From NCBI RefSeq assembly GCF_008580665.1, contig NZ_BKDJ01000011.1, positions 1 to 64,000 of the forward strand: a stretch of DNA of 64,000 nucleotides, given 5' to 3'. This document shows, one piece after another, positions 1-7,660 of the stretch (position 1 is its first letter; each line of letters opens with the position of its first letter). The notes under the pieces are model-generated. The model did not search any database. It was given only the letters and a program-made list of their open reading frames with translations, and was not told where the DNA came from. The DNA is from Zafaria cholistanensis. Its GTDB lineage: Bacteria; Actinomycetota; Actinomycetes; Actinomycetales; Micrococcaceae. Both the position numbers and the translations under genes were made by a program.

Positions 1-139
1 GAAGAACTCTTTGTTCGGCGACACCCACGCGCACGGCGCCGAGGGAGTGCACTTCTTCACCCGCGGCAAGGTGGTGACCAGCCGCTGGCTCGACCCCAGC
101 CACGGCGGCCTCAACCTCGGCTTCCCGCAGAACGCCTAG
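1..139 (+). CDS. mmsA: CoA-acylating methylmalonate-semialdehyde dehydrogenase, C-terminal end (partial)
   Basis: Only the last 45 codons are present, read in the frame starting at base 2 and ending at TAG 137-139. The tail contains [15 protein letters not shown] and ends [11 protein letters not shown], which matches the C-terminus typical of the MmsA family (oxidative, CoA-dependent conversion of malonate or methylmalonate semialdehyde to acetyl- or propionyl-CoA). The Shine-Dalgarno of the next gene overlaps this stop codon, so the two are an operon. The aminotransferase next door makes a beta-alanine/omega-amino acid degradation role plausible. The catalytic Cys and NAD site lie outside the window. 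Confidence 0.85.
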   Translation, partial: KNSLFGDTHAHGAEGVHFFTRGKVVTSRWLDPSHGGLNLGFPQNA

Positions 140-151
140 GAGGCCCGCACT

Positions 152-1564
152 ATGAGCATTGATGCCGCCATGCCCGAAACCGCCGAAGCCGCCGCCCTGG
201 AGATCACCACATCGGAGATTACCGCGGCTGAGATCGAGGCCGGCCGACGCGCCCACGAGCTGGACCGCGCCCACGTCTTCCATTCCTGGCAGGCGCAGGG
301 GCCCTTCGCCCCGATGACCGTCCTGAAGGCCGAGGGGTCCCTGGTCTGGGACGGCGAGGGCAACCGCCTGATCGACCTCTCCAGCCAGCTGGTCAACACC
401 AACATTGGCCACCAGCACCCGAAGGTCGTCGCCGCCATCCAGGAACAGGCGGGGAAGCTCTGCACGATCGCCCCGCAGCACGTCAACGACGCCCGCTCGG
501 AAGCGGCCTGGCTGGTCGCCGAACTGGCCCCCGGCGACCTGAACCGCGTCTTCTTCACCAACGGGGGTGCCGACGCCGTCGAGCACGCCATCCGCATGGC
601 CCGGCTGCACACCGGCCGCCGGAAGGTGTTCTCCGCCTACCGCAGCTATCACGGCGGCACGCACCTGGCGGTGAACCTTACGGGAGACCCGCGCCGGCTG
701 CCCAACGACTCCGGCGACTCCGGCGTCGTGCATTTCCTGCCCGCCTACCCGTACCGCTCCTACTTCGGCTCCACCACGGAGGCGGAGGAGACCGAGCGGG
801 CGCTGCGCCACCTGGAGGACATGATCCTGCTGGAGGGCCCGCAGAACGTCGCGGCCCTCATCCTGGAATCCATTCCCGGGACCGCAGGCATCTACGTGCC
901 CCCGGCCGGGTACATGGAAGGCGTGCGCGACATCACCCGCCGGCACGGCATTGTGTTCATCGCCGATGAGGTCATGGCCGGGTTCGGGCGGTCCGGGAAG
1001 TGGTTTGCGATCGACCACTGGAACGTGGTCCCGGACTTGGTGACCTTCGCCAAGGGCGTGAACTCCGGCTATGTGCCGCTGGGCGGCGTGGCCATCTCCG
1101 ACGCCATCTTCGAGACGTTCCGCGAACGGGCGTACCCGGGCGGGCTCACTTACTCCGGACACCCGCTGGCCTGCGCGGCGGCCGTCGCGACCATCGGGGC
1201 GATGCGGGAGGAAGGGATCGTGGAGAACGCGGCCCGCCTGGGCGCCGAAGTCATTGGGCCGCGCCTGCGCGAGCTTGCCGCGAAGCACCCGTCCGTGGGC
1301 GAGGTCCGCGGAGCGGGATGCTTCTGGGCGGTGGAACTGGTGAAGAACCGGGACACCCGGGAACCGCTGGCCCCCTATGGCGGGTCCTCGCCGGAGATGA
1401 ACCAGGTCGTGGCGGCGCTGAAGGCCGGCGGCGTGCTGCCGTTCGCGAACTTCAACCGCATCCACGTGGTTCCGGCGCTGAATATCCCGGACGAGCTGCT
1501 GCTGGAGGCTTTGGAGGCCCTGGACCGCGCCCTGGACGTGGCCGACGGGTTCGTCGAGGACTGA
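152..1564 (+). CDS. Class III (omega) aminotransferase, beta-alanine/omega-amino acid type
   Basis: This 470-residue PLP enzyme has the fold-type I class III signature: Asp272 in IADEVMAGFGR contacts the pyridine nitrogen, and Lys301 in TFAKGVNSGYVPLGG is the Schiff-base lysine. Family members move an omega-amino group (beta-alanine, GABA, taurine-like or other amines) to pyruvate or 2-oxoglutarate. The start is ATG 152 with TAGGAGG at 137-143, overlapping the mmsA stop. Coupling to MmsA suggests amine to semialdehyde to acyl-CoA; the exact substrate cannot be read from sequence. A strong hairpin follows the stop. Confidence 0.85.
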   Translation: MSIDAAMPETAEAAALEITTSEITAAEIEAGRRAHELDRAHVFHSWQAQGPFAPMTVLKAEGSLVWDGEGNRLIDLSSQLVNTNIGHQHPKVVAAIQEQAGKLCTIAPQHVNDARSEAAWLVAELAPGDLNRVFFTNGGADAVEHAIRMARLHTGRRKVFSAYRSYHGGTHLAVNLTGDPRRLPNDSGDSGVVHFLPAYPYRSYFGSTTEAEETERALRHLEDMILLEGPQNVAALILESIPGTAGIYVPPAGYMEGVRDITRRHGIVFIADEVMAGFGRSGKWFAIDHWNVVPDLVTFAKGVNSGYVPLGGVAISDAIFETFRERAYPGGLTYSGHPLACAAAVATIGAMREEGIVENAARLGAEVIGPRLRELAAKHPSVGEVRGAGCFWAVELVKNRDTREPLAPYGGSSPEMNQVVAALKAGGVLPFANFNRIHVVPALNIPDELLLEALEALDRALDVADGFVED

Positions 1565-1574
1565 GGCCACCCCA

Positions 1575-1628
1575 CACAAGGACCGGCCCGGCCGTGGAGC
1601 CAGATCCACGGCCGGGCCGGTCCTTGTG
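1575..1628 (+). terminator. Perfect 23-bp hairpin after the aminotransferase
   Basis: Arms 1575-1597 and 1606-1628 are exactly complementary with an 8-nt loop, 10 nt after the stop. There is only a short T run, as is usual for actinobacterial intrinsic terminators. Confidence 0.8.
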
Positions 1629-1750
1629 CCGGCTGGTTCCGCCGGGTGCTTCCGCGGCAGCGGGTGCACTGCGAACCCGGACCCTGATCCGTTCAGCTAA
1701 GTTGGCGACCCTTGGAGCCGCGGGCAGGCGCTGTGGCTCCAGCGGGCCCT

Positions 1751-1793
1751 AACACGGTAGGCCCCGCGGGTTTCCTGCGGGGCCTACCGTGTT
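1751..1793. terminator. Second perfect 17-bp hairpin, not attached to a gene
   Basis: Arms 1751-1767 and 1777-1793 pair perfectly around a 9-nt loop. No coding gene ends next to it. The 122 bp between the two hairpins (1629-1750) hold no convincing ORF or tRNA. The rest of the 1565-1896 gap is empty apart from the ribosome-binding site of the next gene. Confidence 0.5.
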
Positions 1794-1896
1794 GGGCGGA
1801 GCCCGGCACCCCTTGTGTACCCGTTGCGGCAGGCATACTTTTGATGTATGGACCGGCCAACGGCGGCCGGTGGTGGCCGACCGGAAGGGGCGGACC

Positions 1897-2166
1897 ATGG
1901 TACGCAGGAACGCGGTTGCAGCGGACGGGATGGCGCGTCACCACGGCGCACCTGGCAACAGGACGGCCATCACCGGATTGATCCTGATTGGCCTGTGTGG
2001 GGCGTTCCTGGCGATTGGGCTGGGCGGGCGCGACGCGTTCGGCTCCCTGTGGTTCGGCATGATGGTGGGCTTGGGCATGTTCGTGTTTGGGCTGGTCCGC
2101 AGCGCGGGTGGAATAAAGCCTCCGGGCGGCTTCGGGCGGCCTCCCGGGGACACTGGCAGGGAATAA
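1897..2166 (+). CDS. Small two-helix membrane protein, function unknown
   Basis: The 89-residue ORF starts at ATG 1897, with a purine-rich GGAAGGGG at 1882-1889 as ribosome-binding site. The N-terminal 25 residues are basic and polar. Two hydrophobic segments follow (roughly residues 23-41 and 45-63, the second rich in Gly and Met), and then a Gly/Pro/Arg tail. An upstream in-frame start at 1789 overlaps the hairpin and is less likely. I do not recognise a family. A tandem repeat lies directly downstream. Confidence 0.5.
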   Translation: MVRRNAVAADGMARHHGAPGNRTAITGLILIGLCGAFLAIGLGGRDAFGSLWFGMMVGLGMFVFGLVRSAGGIKPPGGFGRPPGDTGRE

Positions 2167-2190
2167 CCGGCAGGGCAAAAAGGGGCCTGC

Positions 2191-2244
2191 CGCGCCCTGC
2201 CGAACAGCCGCGCCCTGCCGAACAGCCGCGCCCTGCCGAACAGC
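2191..2244. repeat. 18-bp tandem repeat, 3 copies
   Basis: Three identical copies of an 18-bp unit beginning CGCGCCCTGCCG, in the spacer between the small membrane protein and the convergent MGMT gene. Confidence 0.9.
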
Positions 2245-2308
2245 CGGGAGCAGCCCGGCCGCCTGACAGTCCGCTTTGACGTCCGGCCTGGCATCCGTGC
2301 GCTGGGAC

Positions 2309-2857
2309 CTAGCGGCCTGGCCTGTGCGTTGGGACCTGGCGGTCCGGCCCGAGCGTCTCGAAGCGCAGCAGCCACCTTTTGGCCGCGGGGCCCGCCACGT
2401 AGTGCCCCAGGGATCCGTCCAGCCTGACCACGCGGTGGCATGGCACCACGATGGGCAGGGGGTTGCGGGCGCAGGCCGCTCCCACGGCGCGGACGGAGTC
2501 TGGGCGGCCGGCCAGGGCGGCAATGTCCGTGTAGGTGGCCACCGCGCCGTAGGGCACCCGCTGTACGGTCTGCAGGACTTGGGCGCCAAAGGTGGGCGGG
2601 GGATCCGGCAGGTCCACCCGGACCGTGAATTCATTCCGCCGTCCGGCGAAGTAGTCCTCGAACTGCCTGGCTGGCCCGTCGAGCGCGGCCCCGGCCCGTT
2701 CCACCCCTCCCGGGGCGAGAGCCTCCAGTCCCTCAAGGACGTCCTCGTGGTCCTCCACGCTGTAGGCCACCCGGACCAGGCCGGCCGGCGAGGCCACCAA
2801 CAGCAGGGAACCCAGCGGCGAATCCACCGTTCGGTGGATGAGCTCCGTGCGGCGCAT
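2309..2857 (-). CDS. ogt: Methylated-DNA--[protein]-cysteine S-methyltransferase
   Basis: The 182-residue product is a suicide repair protein that moves the methyl group from O6-methylguanine to its own cysteine. The active-site motif PIVVPCHRVV is intact. The N-terminal ribonuclease-like domain begins HRTVDSPLGSLLLVA, and RAVGAACARNP is the conserved helix before the active site. ATG 2857 gives the usual family length but has no clear ribosome-binding site. An in-frame ATG at 3040 has AAAGGA upstream and would add about 60 low-complexity Gly/Arg/Ser residues. The start is therefore uncertain; the family call is not. Confidence 0.9.
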   Translation of the reverse strand: MRRTELIHRTVDSPLGSLLLVASPAGLVRVAYSVEDHEDVLEGLEALAPGGVERAGAALDGPARQFEDYFAGRRNEFTVRVDLPDPPPTFGAQVLQTVQRVPYGAVATYTDIAALAGRPDSVRAVGAACARNPLPIVVPCHRVVRLDGSLGHYVAGPAAKRWLLRFETLGPDRQVPTHRPGR

Positions 2858-3455
2858 GCTTTGCGGGCGGTGGCAGGCCGAGGCGGCCCCTGCCGGCGGC
2901 CCTCCGCCGCCGTTGGGCAACCCGGCCCGGGCTGGAACCCTGCCACCTCCCTGTTGCGCCTTGGCGTATGCCACGTCAGTGCCTTGCGTTGCCTTGGCGC
3001 TTCCCTCCCTGCTGTTTCCTTCCCTGGTGCTTCCCTCCATCGTGCGTCCTTTCATTGTGTTGTCCCTGCCTTGTGCCTTGTGCCTTGTGCCTTGCCCGGG
3101 TTTGCCCGGTTTTGCCCCGTCTTGCCCGGAGTTTCCATCGAACCCGCCCGGCCCGGTCCTGCTGGACGTGGGGCGCACCCGTGTGGAAAAGGGGCCCCGC
3201 CGACCATTGCGGCACCACCGTGAGGGGGAGGGGTGCCGGATTCCCCGGCAAGCCCGGCAGGCCCGGCAGGAAGGTGGCCCTGTAGCTATGGGGGATGCGC
3301 CCCCCTACCCTCGGTGGAGGGAGTGCCGGGTCCGGCGGCAGCGGCTTGTGGACCCGGGGACGTCCCTACCGCCGGGCCGGCGCCGGAACTACCGTGGACT
3401 TAGCGGGCCGCCCGGCGCCAAGCCACGAGTCCGCCCACCAGGTGAGGAGAACGCC
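2858..3455. other. 598-bp spacer without a convincing gene
   Basis: The region is low-complexity and pyrimidine-rich on the plus strand. It has three TTGTGCC heptamers (3071-3091) followed by TTGCCCGG-like steps to about 3130. Apart from the possible N-terminal extension of the MGMT gene up to 3040, I see no gene here. Confidence 0.5.
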
Positions 3456-3665
3456 ATGAAGAACGCGACGCCGGAACCGGAGCGCACCGCCAGCGGCGGG
3501 GGCAGCCAGGAACGCCCCGACAAGGAGGGCACGGCCGGGCAGGTGCCCCCGGAACATCCCCGCCACGTCCCCTCCGCCAGCCCCGATGACCTGCCCAACG
3601 GCAGCGGCAACGACGGGATGGGGTCCCGTGAGAGGGACTCCGACGAGCGTTTTGACGCCGGCTGA
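3456..3665 (+). CDS. Small hydrophilic protein upstream of the LigD polymerase domain
   Basis: This is a 69-residue ORF with a good ribosome-binding site (GTGAGGAGA, 3442-3450). It is almost free of hydrophobic residues, rich in Glu, Pro, Gly, Ser and Asp, and probably disordered. Its last 38 nt overlap the likely GTG start of the LigD-type gene, implying translational coupling. I recognise no family. Confidence 0.45.
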   Translation: MKNATPEPERTASGGGSQERPDKEGTAGQVPPEHPRHVPSASPDDLPNGSGNDGMGSRERDSDERFDAG

Positions 3666-4545
3666 CACTCTGGAGGTCGCGGGACGGCAGGTGAGGTTCA
3701 CCCACCCCGACCGCGTGCTGTATCCATCCACAGGCACCACCAAGGCTGATGTCCTCCACTACCTTCTGGAGGCGGCCGCGGTGCTGGTGCCGCAGGCCGC
3801 TGGGCGTCCGGCCACACGGAAGCACTGGATGGGTGGAGTGGGCACGGCCGAGCGGCCCGGAGAGTCCTATTTCCGCAAGGACCTCGAGGATTCGGCGCCC
3901 GAATGGATTCCCCGGGCCAACCTCCGGCACCGCGACCACACCAACACCTACCCCATAGTGGACGGTCCCGCGGTCCTGGCGTGGTTCGCCCAGCGGGCCG
4001 CGCTGGAGATCCATGTCCCGCAGTGGCGCATGGGCCCGGGCAACCGGGCCCATGGCCCCGACCGCCTGGTGATCGACCTCGACCCCGGGGCAGGGGTGGA
4101 CCTGGCCGGGGTCGCCGAAGTGGCCCACTGGTGCCGGGAAGCCCTGGGCCGGCGGGGCCTGGCCGCGCTTCCGGTGACCTCGGGGTCGAAGGGGATCCAC
4201 CTGTATGCCGGGCTGGGGAAGGGGACTACGGCGGACGAATCCACCCGGATCGCCCACGAGGTGGCCCTGGAACTTGAGTCAGCCCACCCCCGGCGCGTGG
4301 TGTCAGAGATGAAGCGGTCCCTGCGGGAGGGCAAGGTGCTGGTGGACTGGAGCCAAAACATGGCCCACAAGACCACGGTCTGCCCTTATTCGCTCCGGGG
4401 GCGCCTGCGCCCGACCGTCGCCGCGCCACGAACCTGGAGCGAACTAGCCGATCCCAAGCTGAGCCAGCTCGAGTACCCCGAGGTCCTGGAACGGATCGCC
4501 GCCGGACTGGACCCGATGGCTGAACCCGGCTGGCGGGCACCATGA
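3628..4545 (+). CDS. ligD: Stand-alone LigD-type polymerase/primase (PolDom) of non-homologous end joining
   Basis: The roughly 305-residue protein matches the archaeo-eukaryotic primase domain of bacterial LigD. It has VLYPSTGTTKADV near the N-terminus, the metal-binding Asp150-x-Asp152 in VIDLDPGAG, and SGSKGIHLY. It would fill gaps with ribo- or deoxyribonucleotides at double-strand breaks. Ligase and phosphoesterase domains are absent, and neither Ku nor a ligase is nearby; actinobacteria often split these functions. The start is uncertain: GTG 3628 has GGGATGGGG upstream, while TTG 3652 and ATG 3586 are in frame. Confidence 0.85.
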   Translation: MRGTPTSVLTPADTLEVAGRQVRFTHPDRVLYPSTGTTKADVLHYLLEAAAVLVPQAAGRPATRKHWMGGVGTAERPGESYFRKDLEDSAPEWIPRANLRHRDHTNTYPIVDGPAVLAWFAQRAALEIHVPQWRMGPGNRAHGPDRLVIDLDPGAGVDLAGVAEVAHWCREALGRRGLAALPVTSGSKGIHLYAGLGKGTTADESTRIAHEVALELESAHPRRVVSEMKRSLREGKVLVDWSQNMAHKTTVCPYSLRGRLRPTVAAPRTWSELADPKLSQLEYPEVLERIAAGLDPMAEPGWRAP

Positions 4546-4750
4546 CCGCCCCGGAAGACGGAACCGGGCATTTTTTGTTGCCGCGGAAGGATTGCGTCGG
4601 GCAGCTGCAGGCGTACCTTGGGGGTGTCGGAAACCCGACGCAATGCGGGCTCCGCCCGGCGGAATCCCGCAAGCCACAAATCCCTACAAAGGCCCCGGAT
4701 CCCCACAAAGTCCCCAGGTCCCACAAAGGCCCAGCCGAAGAAGGTGCGCC

Positions 4751-4891
4751 ATGCCCGACAAGGCCCCGCAGAAACACGAGCACAAGAAGACCGGCAAAAC
4801 CATCAAGCAGCGCCGCGCGGAGAAGCGCGCCAAGCATGACATGGAGATGCCCACCGACCCGGTGGCCCAGGCACGCAAGCGCGCGCGATAG
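4751..4891 (+). CDS. Small basic conserved protein (46 aa)
   Basis: ATG 4751 follows GAAGAAGG at 4737-4744. The product begins MPDKAPQKHEHKKTGKTIK and contains KQRRAEKRAKHD, so it is strongly positively charged and probably a nucleic-acid-binding or disordered peptide. From memory, similar tiny Lys/Arg-rich proteins recur in Micrococcaceae; no function is known to me. Confidence 0.55.
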   Translation: MPDKAPQKHEHKKTGKTIKQRRAEKRAKHDMEMPTDPVAQARKRAR

Positions 4892-4940
4892 GCCTTGCGC
4901 GCCCACCGCCAAGACGATCCGGGCCGGCGGGAATGAAAAC

Positions 4941-4993
4941 GGCACCCCTTCGGTTTTTATATGCGATTGCATTGAAATCGAGTGAGGGGTGCC
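4941..4993 (+). promoter_or_regulatory. Leader hairpin that can pair with the ribosome-binding site of the FMN reductase gene
   Basis: Arms 4941-4949 and 4985-4993 are a perfect 9-bp inverted repeat. A 35-nt, unusually AT-rich loop lies between them and contains a second stem (4964-4968 with 4976-4980). The 3' arm covers the GAGGGGTG Shine-Dalgarno of the next gene. The AT-rich loop could instead be promoter DNA, in which case the stem would not be transcribed. Confidence 0.4.
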
Positions 4994-4997
4994 CGCC

Positions 4998-5621
4998 ATG
5001 GCCAAGAACATCGTTGTAGTTTCCGGAGGCCTCGGGGTCCCGTCCACCAGCCGCATGCTTGGAGACCAGCTGGGCGAGGCGGCCCGCAGCGCGCTCGCCG
5101 AGCGCGGATTGGAGGCGCAGGTCGCCGCCATCGAACTGCGCGACTACGCTGCGGACATCGCCAACAACATGGTCACGGGCTACGCGGCGCCGCGCCTTGC
5201 CGGGATGATCGCCCAAGTTACGGCCGCCGACGCGGTGGTGATCGTCGGGCCGGTGTTCAGCGCGTCCATTTCCGGGCTGGTGAAGTCGTTCCTGGATGTG
5301 CTGGACCCTAAGTCCCTCGACGGAATGCCGGTGCTGGTCGCGGCGACCGGCGGCAGCGCCCGCCACAGCCTGGTCCTGGACTACGCCATGCGTCCGGTCC
5401 TTGCCTACCTGCGCGCGGCCGTGGTGCCCACCGGCGTCTTCGCCTCCGCGGAGGACTGGGGCGGAGACACCGGTGGCGGGGCCCTGGCCGACCGCGTGGC
5501 ACGGGCCGGGCGGGAACTGGCCCTGGCGGTCGAGGGGGCGGCCCCCGCACGCCCGGGAACCGGCGCCCTGGAGTCCCTGCCGTTCGAGCAACTGCTGGCC
5601 AACATCCGACCGGCCTCCTGA
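4998..5621 (+). CDS. NADPH-dependent FMN reductase, CE1759/MsuE-like
   Basis: The 207-residue flavodoxin-fold reductase begins KNIVVVSGGLGVPSTSRML. Its phosphate-binding loop and the VVIVGPVFSASISGLVK and VLVAATGGSARHSL segments are typical of the NAD(P)H:FMN reductases that feed reduced flavin to two-component monooxygenases. No luciferase-like partner is adjacent here; the SfnB-like flavoprotein near 28 kb is one candidate consumer in the window, by inference only. ATG 4998 has GAGGGGTG at 4984-4991; GTG 4989 is an alternative start. Confidence 0.8.
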   Translation: MAKNIVVVSGGLGVPSTSRMLGDQLGEAARSALAERGLEAQVAAIELRDYAADIANNMVTGYAAPRLAGMIAQVTAADAVVIVGPVFSASISGLVKSFLDVLDPKSLDGMPVLVAATGGSARHSLVLDYAMRPVLAYLRAAVVPTGVFASAEDWGGDTGGGALADRVARAGRELALAVEGAAPARPGTGALESLPFEQLLANIRPAS

Positions 5622-5745
5622 CGGTTCCGTTCCCTTTCCGCCCGGCTTGCCGACGGCCCGGCCTCCAATCGGTGCCGCCGGCAGGAGCCGCAGCCCGGAC
5701 CGGATGACACCCGGGGAGGCGGGACCGTCCGGTACCCTAGGGCGC

Positions 5746-6255
5746 ATGAAATCCGATAAGGAAACATCTGGCGGGGCGCGGGACGGTGCCATGGAGCGTG
5801 GCCGCACGGAAACGTTCGATGAAATGCTTGACCGGAACTGGGGCGAACTGCTCCAGGAACTGCGCGTTATGCAGACCGGCGTCCAGATCACCACGGCCTT
5901 CCTGATGACGCTGCCCTTCCAGTCCCGGTTCGACGAGCTGAACCCGACGCAGATCCGTTTCTACCTGGCGCTGCTTGTCTTTTCCGTGTTGCTGACCGGC
6001 CTGATCCTGACCCCGGTGGCCGTCCACCGCAAGCTTTTCCGCCAACACATCAAGGAAGTCACCGTCGAGCAGGGCCACCGGATTGTGCAGATCGCCCTCA
6101 TCGGGACCGGCCTGCTGGTATCCGCGTCCGTCACCTTCATCGCCGATGTGTTGCTGGGGGATTCCCTGGCGCTGGTCATTGGCGGGGCGGTGCTGCTGGT
6201 AACCGCCCTTCTGCTGGTGGTCCTGCCGGTCTTCCTGCGCCGCAAGGCCGAGTAG
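5746..6255 (+). CDS. DUF6328 family four-helix membrane protein
   Basis: The 169-residue protein has a polar N-terminus, then NWGELLQELRVMQTGVQI, which is the DUF6328 hallmark as I recall it, and about four transmembrane segments (roughly residues 47-58, 73-90, 122-138, 146-162). Annotations of sodium/proton antiport for this family are weakly founded. ATG 5746 has no Shine-Dalgarno, but TACCCT at 5733-5738 ends 7 nt upstream, fitting a leaderless mRNA. Confidence 0.7.
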   Translation: MKSDKETSGGARDGAMERGRTETFDEMLDRNWGELLQELRVMQTGVQITTAFLMTLPFQSRFDELNPTQIRFYLALLVFSVLLTGLILTPVAVHRKLFRQHIKEVTVEQGHRIVQIALIGTGLLVSASVTFIADVLLGDSLALVIGGAVLLVTALLLVVLPVFLRRKAE

Positions 6256-6290
6256 CGCCAAGGCGCCAACCCAAGGCCGGTCAGGCGCGA

Positions 6291-6342
6291 GGACGGCTGC
6301 AGGGCCGGTTGGGCGCAGGACCAACCGGCCCTGCAGCCGTCC
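6291..6342. terminator. Bidirectional 22-bp hairpin between convergent genes
   Basis: Arms 6291-6312 and 6321-6342 are perfectly complementary with an 8-nt loop. They separate the DUF6328 gene (plus) from the glycosyltransferase (minus). Confidence 0.85.
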
Positions 6343-6347
6343 CGGTC

Positions 6348-7514
6348 CTACCGGGCCAGCACCCCGCGCGCCACCACGTCCAGCTGCCGCGACTTCACCT
6401 GGATCGCCCGTTCGTAGTGGCCCACCAGTTCCGCGCAGACTGCGGGCCACGTCCGGGTCCGCACCGTCGCGTACGCCGCCGCCCCGAACGCCAGCCGCTT
6501 GCCGTCGTCGTACACCAAGTCCTCCACCCGCGCGCGCAGTTCCGCGAGGTCGCCCGGCTTGTAGAGCCAGCCCGTACGGGAGGAATCCACCAGGTCCACC
6601 GGGCCGCCCCGGCCCACCGCAACCACCGGCACACCGGAGGCCATCGCCTCCTGGATGGTCTGGCAGAAGGTCTCCGCCTCGCCGGGATGCACGAACAGGT
6701 CGAACCCGGCCACGGCCTCCGCGAGGTCCTCTCCACCAAGGAATCCGGCGAAGTGTGCGTTGGGAAGGGCTCCGCGCAGGCCCTCCCGCAGCGGCCCCGA
6801 CCCCACGACCGCCAGCCGCACGCCCGGCAGGGCGTCCAGCACCGCCAGGTCCTCCACCTGCTTCTCCGCGGCCAGCCGCCCCACGTAGCCAATGATGCGT
6901 TCGCCGTTGGGAGCCATCCGGGCCCGGAAGGCTGCGCCTCCCGGGGTGGCGCGCCGCGAGGGATGGAAGCGCCGGGTGTCCACCCCGCGCCGCCACATGT
7001 GGGTCCGCCGCACCCCGAGCCCGCGCAACTGGTCCATCGAATGGGTGCTGGGGACCAGATTCACGGTGGAGGCCTCGTGCAGGGTCCGCACGTGGTTCCA
7101 CAGCAGCGGCTCCAGCCAGGGTGCCCCGTAGCGCGCGGCGTAGGCGGGAACCTCGGTCTGGTAGACGGAAACGGTCGGCAGCCCCAACTGCTCCGCGGCC
7201 TGGATGGCACGCCACCCCAGCACGAACGGGCTGGCCACATGCACCACGTCCGGCGCGAATCCGGCCAGCAGCCGGCGCACGCGCAGCACGCTGCCCGCGG
7301 CCACCCGGACTGTCGGATAGCCGTTGAGCGGCAGCGCGGGCAGGTGCACCACGGGAAAGCCCTCGACGGATTCCGGTCCCGGTTCGGCCCCGGCAGGAGC
7401 GATGACCATCGCCTCGTGGCCCTGCTCGCGCACATGCGCCAGGACATGGAGAACGGAATTGGTGACCCCGTTCATGTGCGGCAGGAAAGATTCGGCAACC
7501 ACTGCAATCCTCAC
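6348..7514 (-). CDS. GT4 family alpha-mannosyltransferase, MgtA/PimB-like
   Basis: This 388-residue retaining GT-B glycosyltransferase starts (V)RIAVVAESFLPHMNGVTNS, the N-terminus typical of GDP-mannose-dependent enzymes that act on diacylglycerol or inositol lipids. The donor-side signature ETFCQTIQEAMASGVPVV places the E-x7-E pair at Glu281 and Glu289. IIGYVGRLAAEKQVEDL (residues 207-223) starts the second Rossmann domain. The GTG start at 7514 is set by alignment with the family; an ATG-less upstream extension is open but has low complexity. A role in lipomannan or glycolipid synthesis is inferred. A GDP-mannose synthesis gene (manC) occurs at 49.8 kb. Confidence 0.8.
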   Translation of the reverse strand: MRIAVVAESFLPHMNGVTNSVLHVLAHVREQGHEAMVIAPAGAEPGPESVEGFPVVHLPALPLNGYPTVRVAAGSVLRVRRLLAGFAPDVVHVASPFVLGWRAIQAAEQLGLPTVSVYQTEVPAYAARYGAPWLEPLLWNHVRTLHEASTVNLVPSTHSMDQLRGLGVRRTHMWRRGVDTRRFHPSRRATPGGAAFRARMAPNGERIIGYVGRLAAEKQVEDLAVLDALPGVRLAVVGSGPLREGLRGALPNAHFAGFLGGEDLAEAVAGFDLFVHPGEAETFCQTIQEAMASGVPVVAVGRGGPVDLVDSSRTGWLYKPGDLAELRARVEDLVYDDGKRLAFGAAAYATVRTRTWPAVCAELVGHYERAIQVKSRQLDVVARGVLAR

Positions 7515-7660
7515 CCGCCCAGCCTGCGCCGCGTGCGTGGCCGAGCGGTGAACGCGCGGCGCGCCCGGGATGAACTTCCGGCACGGGGCCCGCGGACGGC
7601 TTGTGCCCGGGCCCGCGTTGCTGGCAGGCCCTCCCGTGCAGGGGTGGCACCATAGGAACG

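Noticed and set aside
1000-1752. 250-codon plus-strand frame overlapping the aminotransferase 3' half
   Set aside because: Out-of-frame shadow that also runs through the terminator hairpin.
4542-4985. 147-codon frame whose ATG overlaps the ligD-type stop
   Set aside because: Composition is Arg/Pro/Ser/Thr shadow-like, and it overlaps out of frame the better-supported 46-aa basic ORF with its own ribosome-binding site.
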